Positions 15,565 through 24,440 of a stretch of DNA of 64,000 nt are shown piece by piece (position 1 is the first letter of the stretch; the number at the start of each line of letters is the position of its first letter). Where the stretch lies: contig NZ_JACHGY010000001.1 of assembly GCF_014207595.1 (NCBI RefSeq), positions 2,300,836 through 2,364,835 of the forward strand. Reading direction: 5' to 3'. A program made the translations under genes and the position numbers. Origin of the DNA: Algisphaera agarilytica. Its GTDB lineage: Bacteria > Planctomycetota > Phycisphaerae > Phycisphaerales > Phycisphaeraceae. A model generated the notes under the pieces. That model was not told the DNA's origin. It worked only from the letters and a program-made list of their open reading frames with translations, and ran no database searches.

Positions 15565-17079
15565 ATGAACCGTCCAGGAAACCAATCGATTGAAACGACT
15601 GCGGCCAAGCCGACGACGGCGTGGGTGCTCCGGTGTTTGTTTGCCGGGGTCACGGTTTGTGGCGCGGCGGCGGGGTTGACGCTGTCGCAGTTCGAGCCGG
15701 CGTCGGTGTTGGCGTCTGCTTCGGGGGAGTATGACGCTGCGCCGGTGGTGGCCTTGGCGGATGGTGGTGCAGTGTCAATGGATTGGCCCGCGGCGGTGGA
15801 AGGGGTGAGAAGTTCCGAGCCGAGGGTGGCGGAGCGGGCCGGGGGGATGGTGTACATGGTGGAGGGCGGAAGCGTGTTGCCCGCCGCGTCGGGTGATGAG
15901 CCGCGGGTGGTAGACCTGCCGCCACATCCCGGGGATATGGGCGGTGGCTCGGCTGTGACGTATGTGGGTGTTGAGCCTGCGGGTGATACGGGCGCGGTGG
16001 TGCCGGCTACCGAAGAGCTTCAGCCGAGCACACGGCGTCGGCGGACTGCGGGCAGCTCGTCGCGCACCGCTGAAGATGTGCTGGTTCCGGAAAGTCCTGA
16101 ACGAGATGCTGAAGTGGTCGCGCCTTCGCCGGTGGATGCAGAGCCCGTTGCGGAAGCGCCGGTTGTCGAAGAAGCGTCGGAGCCCGAACCGGAAACGTCT
16201 GCGGAGCCGGACCCCGCGTTGATCGAAAAGTACCGCCAACAGCTCACGGCGTATTTTCTGATTGGCAACAGCTCGACGCGTCTGGATCGTCGGACGGTGG
16301 GGTGGAATCTTGCGGCGAGTGGTTGGCCGGGCTTCCGGACGCGTTACGTTGAGCCGGCGTTGGACTACGGGTTCCGTCGGGTGCACCTGCACAACCCGTT
16401 TGGCGAAGATGGCCAGTGGCCGATGGAACTCGATCAGGTGATCCGTGCCCGCGAGGCGGGGCTGGACTGGTTGGTGGATGACTTCGTCGAGACCTGGCTG
16501 CCGGTCACGCGGGGCGACCTGACCGGGGGCGAGCCGGTTGAAGTGATCGCGTATTTCGGCACGGCCCGGCTGGATGAGTTCGAAACCCTGGAAGCCGCGG
16601 GCGACTGGGACGGCTGGATGGCCCGGGCCGAGGAAAGCATACGCCCGGCACTCGACGCAGGGATGAGTATCGCTTTCGATTCGTTTTCCGTGGCGCCCGA
16701 GGGCAGCTACAGCCACCAGTTTGCGGAGATGATCAAGCAGCGGGGCGTGCGGGTGTACATCGAGACCTGGCCCAACCGCGACGCTCCCCACTGGAAAGAC
16801 ACGCACATCGTGGTGGAAGAACGCTGGTACCTGCGCAACCACCGCCACCCCAACGTGTTTCGGCGGAACGAACTCAGCGGCGAGGTCGTTCGGCTGCTCC
16901 ATTCCCAGATGACGCCCGACCCGATCGATAACCCCAAGCCGCACAGCCAACGCGTGGTAGAAGCGATGGTGCAGGGTTATACGATCGCGATCCAGCCGCG
17001 TTGGCTGTGGGAAGAGTCGCCGGATCTGGATGAACTGCTCGCCGAGGCGGTCCGCGCCGCCGAGCTGACGTACGACTGA
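15565..17079 (+). CDS. Hypothetical secreted or anchored protein with TIM-barrel-like C-terminal domain
   Basis: A 504-residue protein starting at ATG 15565 (GGAG ten bases upstream). One hydrophobic helix (about 20-40) is followed by a low-complexity Ala/Glu/Pro/Val region (about 50-225) and a folded C-terminal domain (about 230-504). Segments such as GFRRVHLHNPFGEDGQWPM, IAFDSFSVAPEGSY and VRVYIETWPNRDAPHW alternate in a way typical of alpha/beta barrels of glycoside-hydrolase type, but no catalytic signature is recognised. It likely acts outside the cytoplasm. Confidence 0.65.
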   Translation: MNRPGNQSIETTAAKPTTAWVLRCLFAGVTVCGAAAGLTLSQFEPASVLASASGEYDAAPVVALADGGAVSMDWPAAVEGVRSSEPRVAERAGGMVYMVEGGSVLPAASGDEPRVVDLPPHPGDMGGGSAVTYVGVEPAGDTGAVVPATEELQPSTRRRRTAGSSSRTAEDVLVPESPERDAEVVAPSPVDAEPVAEAPVVEEASEPEPETSAEPDPALIEKYRQQLTAYFLIGNSSTRLDRRTVGWNLAASGWPGFRTRYVEPALDYGFRRVHLHNPFGEDGQWPMELDQVIRAREAGLDWLVDDFVETWLPVTRGDLTGGEPVEVIAYFGTARLDEFETLEAAGDWDGWMARAEESIRPALDAGMSIAFDSFSVAPEGSYSHQFAEMIKQRGVRVYIETWPNRDAPHWKDTHIVVEERWYLRNHRHPNVFRRNELSGEVVRLLHSQMTPDPIDNPKPHSQRVVEAMVQGYTIAIQPRWLWEESPDLDELLAEAVRAAELTYD

Positions 17080-17109
17080 TCGGCCAAGTACACGGGTTGC
17101 TGTTCGGGG

Positions 17110-18330
17110 CTAGGCGAGGGCGGCCTGCACGCCGTTGGGCGTGTGCTGAATGGTCAGGCTCGATCGGTCGCCCTCGAAGCAGAGGGCGGTGCTTCGCGCC
17201 GCGTCGTTGCGGTGGTCGGGGTTGAGGGGCAGCAGGGTTTCGAGCTGCGTTTGGAAGAACGTGCGGAGGCTCAGGCCCAGGCCGTGGTCGAGGGATTTGA
17301 CGTAGCGGCCGTCGATGTCGGCTTGGGTAAAGATTTTCATCGTGGCGTCGAGGCCCCGCTTCTGCAACGCTTCGACGTAGGCCTGTTTCTCGTCGGTCGG
17401 GGCGATGATGTCGTTCGGGGCGTGGACACAACGCAAGGCTGCGGGGCGGGAGACGTCGGCATAGCTCGTGTCGAGATGCGCGGGGTGGGCGAGGTCGCGG
17501 AGCCGGCGGGCGTCGTCGTGGTAGGCGTTGTCGGCCTGCGGGTCGAGGCTCCACCCGGAAGCCACGAAGTAGGCGAAGCGGAACGTGGGCGAGTGATTTT
17601 CGAAGAAGTCGGGCCCGGCGTTGGCGGTGCGGCTGTCGACGTAACGCAGCGGCAGGGCGGCGTAGGCCGAGTTGTCGAAGACCGCACGCAGGGTATTGGG
17701 GGCGAGCTTGTTGATGAGTCCCGCGAGGTAGCCGCCGTGGGAACTGCCCAGGGCGATGACGTTGGCGGGATCGAAGGGGTGGTGTTGATGCAGGTCGTGC
17801 AGGGCGGCGAGGTGGTCGAGGGCCTGGGGCAGGCCGAGGTTGATCGGGCCGTCGGGGCTGCGGAGGCCGCAGGTGAGGATGATCGTTTGCAGAGGTTGGC
17901 CCTGGGCTTGCGCCTGGGCGTTGCGCTGGTTGTGCATGTGGTCGAGTCGGCCCATGAACTGCATGAGGTCGGGCACCTCGGGGGGCTGGGGCCAGGCGAT
18001 GCCGTGGTCTTGGCAGAAGTGGGCCAGGCGGATGAGGTCGTCCTGGGCGAACAGGCGCTCGGCCCCTTGCTGCGGGCGGTTGTGGATGCCGTGGTAGCTC
18101 ACGGTCACACAACCCATGCCGAACTGCTCAGCAACCCATTCGCGGAACGCGCGCAGGTAACCGTCGTCGTTGTCCTGCCCAAACCCGGGGATGAGCAGCA
18201 GCAGCCCGGGGAGTTGGTTGTTGTCACGCGCCTCCGGCCAGGCCACGTCGTAACGCAACGGCTTCGCACGCGGCAACCCGAGCTCGACATCCGGCGGGGC
18301 GGGGCAGTGATAGACGTGATGCGTCGGCAC
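17110..18330 (-). CDS. Alpha/beta hydrolase, DUF2920-like
   Basis: A 406-residue soluble protein. LLLLIPGFGQDNDDGYLRAF gives the oxyanion strand, VIALGSSHGGYLAGLINKLAP near residue 195 is the nucleophile elbow (Ser in GSSHGG), VHAPNDIIAPTDEKQAYVEA carries the Asp, and SLDHGLGLSLRTFF the His. The arrangement fits DUF2920 proteins, of unknown substrate. It converges with the barrel protein gene. Confidence 0.75.
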   Translation of the reverse strand: MPTHHVYHCPAPPDVELGLPRAKPLRYDVAWPEARDNNQLPGLLLLIPGFGQDNDDGYLRAFREWVAEQFGMGCVTVSYHGIHNRPQQGAERLFAQDDLIRLAHFCQDHGIAWPQPPEVPDLMQFMGRLDHMHNQRNAQAQAQGQPLQTIILTCGLRSPDGPINLGLPQALDHLAALHDLHQHHPFDPANVIALGSSHGGYLAGLINKLAPNTLRAVFDNSAYAALPLRYVDSRTANAGPDFFENHSPTFRFAYFVASGWSLDPQADNAYHDDARRLRDLAHPAHLDTSYADVSRPAALRCVHAPNDIIAPTDEKQAYVEALQKRGLDATMKIFTQADIDGRYVKSLDHGLGLSLRTFFQTQLETLLPLNPDHRNDAARSTALCFEGDRSSLTIQHTPNGVQAALA

Positions 18331-18357
18331 GAGGGTAGGGTAACGCGAAAAGAGAAA

Positions 18358-18386
18358 GAGCCCGTCCGCGGGGAGCAGACGGGCTC
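18358..18386 (-). terminator. Rho-independent terminator
   Basis: GAGCCCGTC and GACGGGCTC arms; on the minus strand the stem is followed by TTTCTCTTTTT. It lies between the SnoaL-like gene and the hydrolase gene. Confidence 0.65.
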
Positions 18387-18402
18387 GTTTGAGAGTGGGG
18401 TT

Positions 18403-18469
18403 GTAGGGTGGGCAATGCCCACCGCATGTTGGGTGACGACCGATACGTGGTGGGCGGTGCCCACCCTAT
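18403..18469. repeat. Palindromic family P4 (TAGGGTGGGC...GCCCACCCTA), composite copy
   Basis: A TAGGGTGGGCAATGCCCACC unit and its inverted partner are separated by 25 bases. The same two-unit arrangement occurs at 23513-23575 and 37331-37394; single units lie at 21654 and 34400. Confidence 0.8.
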
Positions 18470-18483
18470 GATGGAGAAACGCC

Positions 18484-18846
18484 TTACGCGTTGCCGGTGT
18501 CGTAGTAGAAACGCTCGCTGACGATCTTGCCGTCTTTCCATTGCTGGACGACGGTTTGTTCGACGTGGATGTCGTTGCCGTTGACGTCGGTCCAGTCCAT
18601 GACGTTTTCGTACAGCCCGGCGGTGCCGCTGACCGCGACGGCGGGGGTTTCGAAGTTCTTGAACTCAGCGACGGAGGCGACGAACTTTTCTTCACGTTCG
18701 AGGTTGGCCGCGAGGCCGACGGTGTCGCCGTAGGCGGGCTCGGACATGACCACGTCGTCGGCGTAGAACTCGCGCATCGCGTCCATGATGCGGCCGTTGC
18801 GGATGAAGTCGAGCAGTTCGTGGAGGCGGACGTTGGGGGTGGACAT
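18484..18846 (-). CDS. SnoaL-like (NTF2 superfamily) protein
   Basis: A 120-residue cone-shaped fold protein: LHELLDFIRNGRIMDAMREFYADDVVMSEP at the N-terminus and VEQTVVQQWKDGKIVSERFYYDTG at the C-terminus are typical of SnoaL-like domains. Members are small isomerases, hydrolases or ligand binders; no catalytic pair is identified. It is on the same strand as the DoxX gene, 98 bases downstream of it, so the two may share the MarR-controlled transcript. Confidence 0.78.
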   Translation of the reverse strand: MSTPNVRLHELLDFIRNGRIMDAMREFYADDVVMSEPAYGDTVGLAANLEREEKFVASVAEFKNFETPAVAVSGTAGLYENVMDWTDVNGNDIHVEQTVVQQWKDGKIVSERFYYDTGNA

Positions 18847-18944
18847 AGCGTTTTCCTTTGTTTCTGCGGGTGGGCTGGATTCAGGATTGATTCGGTCATT
18901 AGCTGCGACGCCACGCGTCGCTGGGTTTTACGGACTTGGATGGT

Positions 18945-19454
18945 TTACGCGCTCACCGCGATCGCCGAAGCATGCTTGGCTTGCAGCGCAATGCGCTTCG
19001 AACCGATGAGGCGTAGCAGCGGCGTGGTCAGGTTGAATCGACCCGGGCCGGTGAGCACCAGCGCCACGGCCACGAGGCCCAGCGCCAGCGGGTACTCGCC
19101 CCCGCCTCCCTGAGCGCTCAGCTGCGCCCCCTTGGCGGTGAAGAACGCCACCGCCATCGTGAACGCCAGCGGGATCGACGCCAGCCGGGTGAATAGGCCC
19201 AGCGCCACCGCCACGCCCGCGACGACTTCGGTGCCCGCCGCGAGGTAGGCGTTGAGCAGCGGGAAGGGTACGCCGAGGCTGTCGAGGTAGCCCGCGAAGC
19301 CGTCGATGCCGGCGGTGAACTTGGCGCTGCCGTGGAAAACGAACAGGCCGCCGAGCGTCACGCGGATCAGGAGCAGCCCCGTGTCGCGGGCGGGCTCGGC
19401 GATGCGGGTGGGCAGGGTCAGGCGATCGGTGGTGTTGGGGGTCGTGGTGCTCAT
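18945..19454 (-). CDS. DoxX family membrane protein
   Basis: A 169-residue protein starting MSTTTPNTTDRLTLPTRI with GGAGA before the ATG at 19454. Four transmembrane helices are visible; LLLIRVTLGGLFVFHGSAKF and the AGTEVVAGVAVALGLFTRLA segments are the DoxX signature regions. DoxX proteins are linked to thiol and redox stress or membrane quinone reactions. Two tandem 12-base dyads directly upstream, next to a marR gene on the same strand, suggest repression by that MarR protein. Confidence 0.85.
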   Translation of the reverse strand: MSTTTPNTTDRLTLPTRIAEPARDTGLLLIRVTLGGLFVFHGSAKFTAGIDGFAGYLDSLGVPFPLLNAYLAAGTEVVAGVAVALGLFTRLASIPLAFTMAVAFFTAKGAQLSAQGGGGEYPLALGLVAVALVLTGPGRFNLTTPLLRLIGSKRIALQAKHASAIAVSA

Positions 19455-19496
19455 GGCGGGTCTCCGTGGTGTTCGGTGGGGGGGAGGGTAATGTAA

Positions 19497-19528
19497 TTGT
19501 TTAAACAACTATATGCTTGTTGAAACAA
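19497..19528. promoter_or_regulatory. Two tandem MarR operator-like dyads before doxX
   Basis: TTGTTTAAACAA (19497-19508, perfect palindrome) and TTGTTGAAACAA (19517-19528, one mismatch) have centres 20 bases apart, two helical turns. A related TGTTTCAAC half occurs before the marR gene. Binding by the MarR protein is inferred from position. Confidence 0.6.
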
Positions 19529-19604
19529 ATATCAAGCGCCAGCGAAAAAATTTTTGACCCCCCGTTTCTTGATCAGACCCCCCATTTTCAGCCAGCGGTT
19601 ATAC

Positions 19605-19800
19605 GGGAGGGCGAGGCTCCTGCCGAGCCGCGTGTCGCCGAAACGTCGGGTGGCCGGGGCTGAGGCTTGGCGAAGCCCGGAAGCGAATGCATTCAACTCT
19701 GCCCTGGTGACACGTTCCGGGGCATCGCGGACTCTGCCCCGGCCACCCCCGGGCTACGTGTCAACGAAACGACTCGGCTCGGCAGGAGCCTCGCCCTCCC
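19605..19800. repeat. Nested inverted-repeat element, 26-bp perfect outer arms
   Basis: Outer arms 19605-19630 and 19775-19800 are exact reverse complements (GGGAGGGCGAGGCTCC begins the left arm). Inside them lies the 101-base element 19648-19748. It reads as one repeat that has received another. No transposase is encoded. Confidence 0.85.
19648..19748 (+). mobile_element. MITE-like 101-base element, copy 1
   Basis: Ends are GGGTGGCCGGGGC and GCCCCGGCCACCC, perfect 13-base terminal inverted repeats. A second 101-base copy in the opposite orientation is at 46905-47005, with conserved outer thirds and a divergent centre. There is no coding capacity, so movement would need a transposase elsewhere. 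Confidence 0.7.
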
Positions 19801-19859
19801 CGTCAGAACCGAGGGCGATACAACAGAACCGTGTGCGATCAAATTCCCCGGAACAGGCT

Positions 19860-20360
19860 TTAACAATCGTCGGCGTCCGCCATCGGCTGCCGGGCTTTTT
19901 CCAGCAGGCGGTTGAGCTCCGTCAGTTCTTTGCAGGACAGGTGCCCGAGCTGCTTCTCGTGCAGCTGGCGGATGGGCTTGTCGAGCTTGCGCAGCAGCGC
20001 CAGCCCCTCGGAGGTGATGCTGACGATGACCACCCGGCGGTCCGCGTCGTCCCGGGTCCGTCGGGCCAGGCCCGCCTGAATCAGCCGGTCGACCAGCCGG
20101 GTGATGTCCGGCACCCGGGTCACCAGACGCTCAGCCACCTCCAGGCTAGGCAGCCCGGGCAGGCCCTCGACCTTCTGGGCCCCACGCAGGATCCGAAGCA
20201 CGTTGTACGTCGACTCGGACAAGCAGTTTGCCTTGAACAGCTGATTGAACTCACCGCACAACGCCCCGGCCGTGCGCGCGAGATTGAGGTACGCCTCTTC
20301 CGCGGGGCAGTCGAAGGGCTGCTGCTTCTTGAGTTCGTGTTGGAGGCTGGGTGGGGTCAT
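19860..20360 (-). CDS. MarR family transcriptional regulator
   Basis: A 166-residue winged-helix protein. LSESTYNVLRILRGA leads into the recognition part SLEVAERLVTRVPDITRLVDRLIQAGLARRTRDDADRR (about 90-127), with the wing at DADRRVVIVSITSEG. CxxC-like cysteines are at residues about 18, 35 and 46, which could sense redox state. A TGTTTCAAC element at 20397-20405 in its own promoter and two related dyads before doxX suggest autoregulation plus doxX control. Confidence 0.88.
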   Translation of the reverse strand: MTPPSLQHELKKQQPFDCPAEEAYLNLARTAGALCGEFNQLFKANCLSESTYNVLRILRGAQKVEGLPGLPSLEVAERLVTRVPDITRLVDRLIQAGLARRTRDDADRRVVIVSITSEGLALLRKLDKPIRQLHEKQLGHLSCKELTELNRLLEKARQPMADADDC

Positions 20361-20396
20361 TGTGGGAGTCTAGGGGCGGTGGCAGGTTCAATTAAG

Positions 20397-20405
20397 TGTT
20401 TCAAC
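20397..20405. promoter_or_regulatory. Partial MarR operator-like element before marR
   Basis: TGTTTCAAC matches nine bases of the inverted form of the doxX upstream dyad TTGTTGAAACAA. It is 37 bases upstream of the marR start. Confidence 0.45.
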
Positions 20406-20520
20406 GATTATTTTAGACGCCCGATTCCACATTTCCAGTTTTTTGCGCGCGGGATGCGGTATCGTTGTCGTTTTGGCGGGACCACGCGACCCGTTAGACC
20501 TCTAACCCACCGAGCCGACC

Positions 20521-21462
20521 GTGACCCAAACCCTCATGCAATCCGACCTGCCCCTGGACAACCACCGCCAAGGCAAGGTCCGCGATGTCTACGACGCCAC
20601 CACCACCGACGGCCAACCCGTCACCCTGCTCATCGCCTCGGACCGCCTCTCGGCCTTCGACGTGGTCATGCCCACCGGCATCCCCGACAAGGGACGCGTC
20701 CTCACCCAGCTCTCCAAGTTTTGGTTCGCCAAGATCGGCCAGGAACTCGGCGACCGCTTGTCGCACCACCTCATCTCCACCGACGCCAACGACATCGCGG
20801 GCCTCGACGAGGCGCAACGCGCCGCGCTCCGGGGCCGGGTCATGCTCGGCCGGCGCTGCGAAGTCGTGCCCATCGAATGCGTCGCCCGGGGCTACCTCGC
20901 GGGCAGCGGCTGGAAGGAGTACCAGAAGACCCAAAGCGTCTGCGGCGTCGCGCTGCCCGAAGGGCTGCAGCAATGCGAGAAGCTGCCCTCGCCGATCTTC
21001 ACCCCCGCGACCAAAGCCGAAGAAGGGCATGATGAGAACATCAGCTTCGAACGCGCCTGCGAACTCGTCGGCGAAGAACTCATGACCACGCTGCGTGACC
21101 TGACGCTGACCCTCTACCAACTCGGCCACGACCACGCCGCGAAGCACGGCATTATCCTCGCCGACACCAAGTTCGAGTTCGGAATCCCCGTCGATAGCGA
21201 ATCGAAGCAACCTATCCTCATCGACGAAGCCATGACCCCCGACAGCTCACGATTCTGGCCCGCGGATGACTACGAAGTCGGCCGTGATCAATCCAGCTTC
21301 GACAAGCAGTACGTGCGCAACCACCTCCAAGCGCTCGTGGATGCGGGACAGTGGGGCAAAGAACCGCCTGGCCCCGCGCTGCCCGATGACGTCGTGGCCA
21401 ACACCGCAAATAAATACCGTCAAGCGTATGAAGTCTTGACCGGAAGCGCGTTGGATGATTAA
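20521..21462 (+). CDS. purC: Phosphoribosylaminoimidazole-succinocarboxamide synthase
   Basis: A 313-residue SAICAR synthase with a GTG start. GKVRDVYDA, ASDRLSAFDVVMPTGIPDKG, ECVARGYLAGSGWKEY, PIFTPATKAEEGHDENIS and ADTKFEFG are all PurC signatures covering the ATP and CAIR sites; DEAMTPDSSRFWPADDY near the C-terminus completes it. It joins CAIR and aspartate in purine synthesis. The length matches the longer (eukaryote-like/300-residue) bacterial form. Upstream is an AT-richer promoter region shared with marR, transcribed divergently. Confidence 0.96.
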   Translation: MTQTLMQSDLPLDNHRQGKVRDVYDATTTDGQPVTLLIASDRLSAFDVVMPTGIPDKGRVLTQLSKFWFAKIGQELGDRLSHHLISTDANDIAGLDEAQRAALRGRVMLGRRCEVVPIECVARGYLAGSGWKEYQKTQSVCGVALPEGLQQCEKLPSPIFTPATKAEEGHDENISFERACELVGEELMTTLRDLTLTLYQLGHDHAAKHGIILADTKFEFGIPVDSESKQPILIDEAMTPDSSRFWPADDYEVGRDQSSFDKQYVRNHLQALVDAGQWGKEPPGPALPDDVVANTANKYRQAYEVLTGSALDD

Positions 21463-21922
<460 letters not shown>

Positions 21923-21996
21923 TTGAACGAAGTGAAAGCGGGATGCCGCATCGCGGCCCTAAGCATCGCTTCGCGTGACGGATTCCGTGAGAACGC

Positions 21997-22014
21997 AATC
22001 CTGTCACCCCGATT
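21997..22014 (+). repeat. Duplicate of the tRNA-Pro 3' end
   Basis: AATCCTGTCACCCCGATT is an exact 18-base direct repeat of 21907-21924. It sits directly before the terminator hairpin at 22017-22036, so about 90 bases have been placed between the tRNA and its terminator. Confidence 0.85.
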
Positions 22015-22016
22015 CC

Positions 22017-22036
22017 GCCGCTTCACGCGGCTTTTT
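22017..22036 (+). terminator. Terminator after tRNA-Pro
   Basis: GCCGC, loop TTCAC, GCGGC, then TTTTT. Confidence 0.7.
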
Positions 22037-22084
22037 CATTGCCGACGGCGTCGGCAGCCCCAGGCCGGCAACAGGGATGCACCT

Positions 22085-23401
22085 TTGTCCGAACCTCCAG
22101 CGTTCCATCCCGTTGTCCTCCTGCCCACGTACAACAACGCCCCCAAGCTCATCGGCGTGCTCGAGCAGGTGGTGGCGTTGGGTCATACGGCGCTCGTCGT
22201 GAACGATGGCTGTACCGACGACACCGCGGAGTTGCTCGAGGGGTTTATCGCCGAATTGGCTGATGTGAGTTCGGTCACGGTGGTGCACCACGAGCGCAAC
22301 CGCGGCAAGGGGGCGGCGCTGAGGACCGGGTTTAACGAAGCCCGCAAGCTCGGGTACACCCACGCGCTCTCGATGGATACCGATGGCCAACACGACCCCG
22401 CCGACGCCGCGGCGTTACTCAATGCAACTGAAGCGCAGCCGACCGCGTTGGTGCTGGGCACGCGTGACGCCAACGACCCCGACTACCCGTCTGCGAACCG
22501 GGTCGGGCGGGTGTTCTCGAACCTGTGCATTTTCATCGGCTCGGGCCGACGGATCGAAGACAGCCAGTCGGGCTACCGCGTGTACCCCTTGGGGCTGGTC
22601 GAAACGATTCAGTGTCGGGCGGGGCGGTACGGGTACGAAGCCGAGATTCTGACGCGCTCGGGCTGGGCGGGTTGTCCGCTGGTGCAGCTGCCGATCCGCG
22701 TGATCTATCCGCCGGGGGAGGAGCGGATCAGCCACTTTCGGCCGTGGATGGATTCGTTGCGCAGCGCGGCGTTGCACCTTCGGCTGTTCGTGCGGGCGGT
22801 GTTGCCGCTGCCGTTCAAGAAGTGGCCGCCCCCGGAAGAAGTCAAAGACGAAGCGGACGCTCTGCCCAAGCAAGCGTGGTGGAAGCGCGTCTTGCTGTGG
22901 TTCGATCCGCGGGAGTTGGTGCGCAGCGCACGCCGAGACCGGGTGAGTCAGATGAGTGTCGCGGCGGGCTTGGGGGTGGGCGCATTTGTCGCCAACCTGC
23001 CGGTGTATCCCGTGCAGACGCTGGTGGCGGTGTACCTCGCCAAGCGGCTGCACCTGCACCCGGTGTCGACGGTGGCGGGTTCGCAGCTGGCGTTTCCGCC
23101 GGTGGGGTTGGCGCTCATCTTCGCGGCGATCTATCTGGGGCACTTTGTGCTCACGGGCGAGCCGCCACGCTGGTCGGATTTCAGCGAGTTGGGCTCGCTG
23201 AGCTTCAGCGAGATCCGCGGGCTGATGCACGAGTATTTCCTGTCGTGGTGGATCGGCGGCGTGACACTCGGGACTGTGATTGGCTTGGCGACCTTTGCCC
23301 TGGGCATCATGCTGCTCAAGTGGGTGCCGGTGGAGAGTGAGGGTGTGGTGGTGGCTTCCAACCGCTCTCCCTCTGGGGGAGCTGTCGCCGAAGGCGACTG
23401 A
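22085..23401 (+). CDS. GT2 family glycosyltransferase fused to DUF2062 membrane domain
   Basis: About 438 residues. The frame is open from 21923, through the tRNA tail, so the start is uncertain; I choose TTG 22085, giving LSEPPAFHPVVLLPTYNNAP. GT2 motifs: VVNDGCTDDT, RGKGAALRTGF, SMDTDGQHDP (DxD-like), DSQSGYRVYP. The C-terminal part has DUF2062-like membrane helices (MSVAAGLGVGAFVANLPVYP; PPVGLALIFAAIYLG). The last 13 residues (NRSPSGGAVAEGD) and the stop codon come from a P5 repeat. It probably makes a polyprenyl-linked or surface glycan, and may serve the cell-envelope cluster next door. Confidence 0.85.
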   Translation: MSEPPAFHPVVLLPTYNNAPKLIGVLEQVVALGHTALVVNDGCTDDTAELLEGFIAELADVSSVTVVHHERNRGKGAALRTGFNEARKLGYTHALSMDTDGQHDPADAAALLNATEAQPTALVLGTRDANDPDYPSANRVGRVFSNLCIFIGSGRRIEDSQSGYRVYPLGLVETIQCRAGRYGYEAEILTRSGWAGCPLVQLPIRVIYPPGEERISHFRPWMDSLRSAALHLRLFVRAVLPLPFKKWPPPEEVKDEADALPKQAWWKRVLLWFDPRELVRSARRDRVSQMSVAAGLGVGAFVANLPVYPVQTLVAVYLAKRLHLHPVSTVAGSQLAFPPVGLALIFAAIYLGHFVLTGEPPRWSDFSELGSLSFSEIRGLMHEYFLSWWIGGVTLGTVIGLATFALGIMLLKWVPVESEGVVVASNRSPSGGAVAEGD

Positions 23402-23491
23402 GGGGGAAGGTGAGTACGGATTCGCTTGGTACTTGGGCGTTCCCCCTCCGACCCGCTTTGCGGGCCACCTCCCCCGGCGGGGGAGGGGTTG
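23365..23491. repeat. Palindromic repeat family P5, copy overlapping the GT2 3' end
   Basis: Starts CTCTCCCTCTGGGGGAGCTG, has the CGCCGAAGGCG hairpin, GACTGAGGGGGAAGGTGAGT, and ends CCACCTCCCCCGGCGGGGGA. Copies at 30912-31042 and 42604-42745 (inverted) share this order. The TGA of GACTGAGG is the glycosyltransferase stop. Confidence 0.75.
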
Positions 23492-23512
23492 GGTTTTGAT
23501 GTACCGATAGGA

Positions 23513-23575
23513 GTAGGGTGGGCAGTGCCCACCGGCGGGTTTGATGGCGTACGGGGTGGGCGGTGCCCACCCTAC
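23513..23575. repeat. Palindromic family P4, composite copy
   Basis: Two inverted TAGGGTGGGC-type units 21 bases apart. The right unit supplies the TAG stop codon of the polysaccharide deacetylase gene on the minus strand. Confidence 0.8.
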
Positions 23576-24321
23576 TGATATGCCGGAAGGTCGAGCAGTT
23601 CGTCGAGCCGGACGATCTCGAATCCCTTGTCACGCAATTGATTGACCAACGGCACCACCGCCTCGGCGGTCACGCTGCGTGACGCGGGGTACTCCGGCTC
23701 GTGGCCGTCGTGGAGCAGCAGCACATCGCCGTCGCGGGCCTTGGTCAGGCGTTTGAGGATCTTGGTTTTCTTGGGCGGATTCTTTTTGCCGTCGAGTGCT
23801 TTGCGGGACCATGTGACGACGGTGTGTCCGCCGAACTTGGCCTCCTGCATCATGTGCCAGTGCTTGAGTCCCATCGGCGGGCGGAACATCGCCGGGCGTT
23901 TGCCCAGGAGGTCGTAGACCGCGTCGTCCGTCAGGTCGATCTGGCGACGCCAGAACGCGTTGAGGCCCCACAGGCCCTGACGGTCGTGGTCGAAGGTGTG
24001 GTTCGCGATGAGGTGGCCCTCGTCGTGGATGCGTCGCAACAGGTGCGGGTGCCGTTGGACGTTGCGCCCGATCACGAAGAACGCGGCGGGGGCGTCGACG
24101 GACTTAAGCGCATCCAGTACAGCTGGCGTGCTGTCGGGCGTCGGTCCATCATCAAAAGTCAGCGCCACGCGTGGCTTCTGGTTCTCGCCCACCGGCCAAC
24201 CGCGGTGCACGAGCGCCCCCATGATCCGGCTGCGCGGGTGCACCATCCCCCAGCCCAGCAAACTGCCGCCGAAGAGCGCCGCCGGGGCGATGATGGTGAA
24301 CCAGGTGGAGGGGACGTCCAT
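23572..24321 (-). CDS. Polysaccharide deacetylase (NodB/CE4 family)
   Basis: A 249-residue protein with an N-terminal hydrophobic segment (about 8-26) that may anchor it. CE4 motifs: VALTFDDGPTPDSTPAVL (catalytic base and metal Asp), ANHTFDHDRQG (the H-xxx-H metal pair), FRPPMGLKHWHM and LLLHDGHEPEYP. It should deacetylate an N-acetyl sugar polymer or lipid-linked sugar in the envelope. It converges with the GT2-DUF2062 gene; the stop codon is within a P4 repeat. Confidence 0.92.
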   Translation of the reverse strand: MDVPSTWFTIIAPAALFGGSLLGWGMVHPRSRIMGALVHRGWPVGENQKPRVALTFDDGPTPDSTPAVLDALKSVDAPAAFFVIGRNVQRHPHLLRRIHDEGHLIANHTFDHDRQGLWGLNAFWRRQIDLTDDAVYDLLGKRPAMFRPPMGLKHWHMMQEAKFGGHTVVTWSRKALDGKKNPPKKTKILKRLTKARDGDVLLLHDGHEPEYPASRSVTAEAVVPLVNQLRDKGFEIVRLDELLDLPAYQ

Positions 24322-24329
24322 CCGGAGAG

Positions 24330-24436
24330 TTTAGAGGTTCCGTCGCTACGCGCGTAACGCATCACCCATAGCCGGGCGGCTACGCCGCCCTGGACCAGCG
24401 ACGCGTAGCGTCGCGGTTACTTGATCAGATGGGTTT
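24330..24436. repeat. Palindromic intergenic repeat
   Basis: GTCGCTACGCG is mirrored by CGCGTAGCGTCGC, and between them is GGGCGGCTACGCCGCCC. It separates the deacetylase gene from the last gene of the large cluster. Confidence 0.55.
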
Positions 24437-24440
24437 GTAG

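Noticed and set aside
22085-24321. GT2-DUF2062 and polysaccharide deacetylase as members of the pigment cluster
   Set aside because: They are separated from it by a repeat, and the glycosyltransferase is on the opposite strand. A functional link is possible but I did not include them in the operon.
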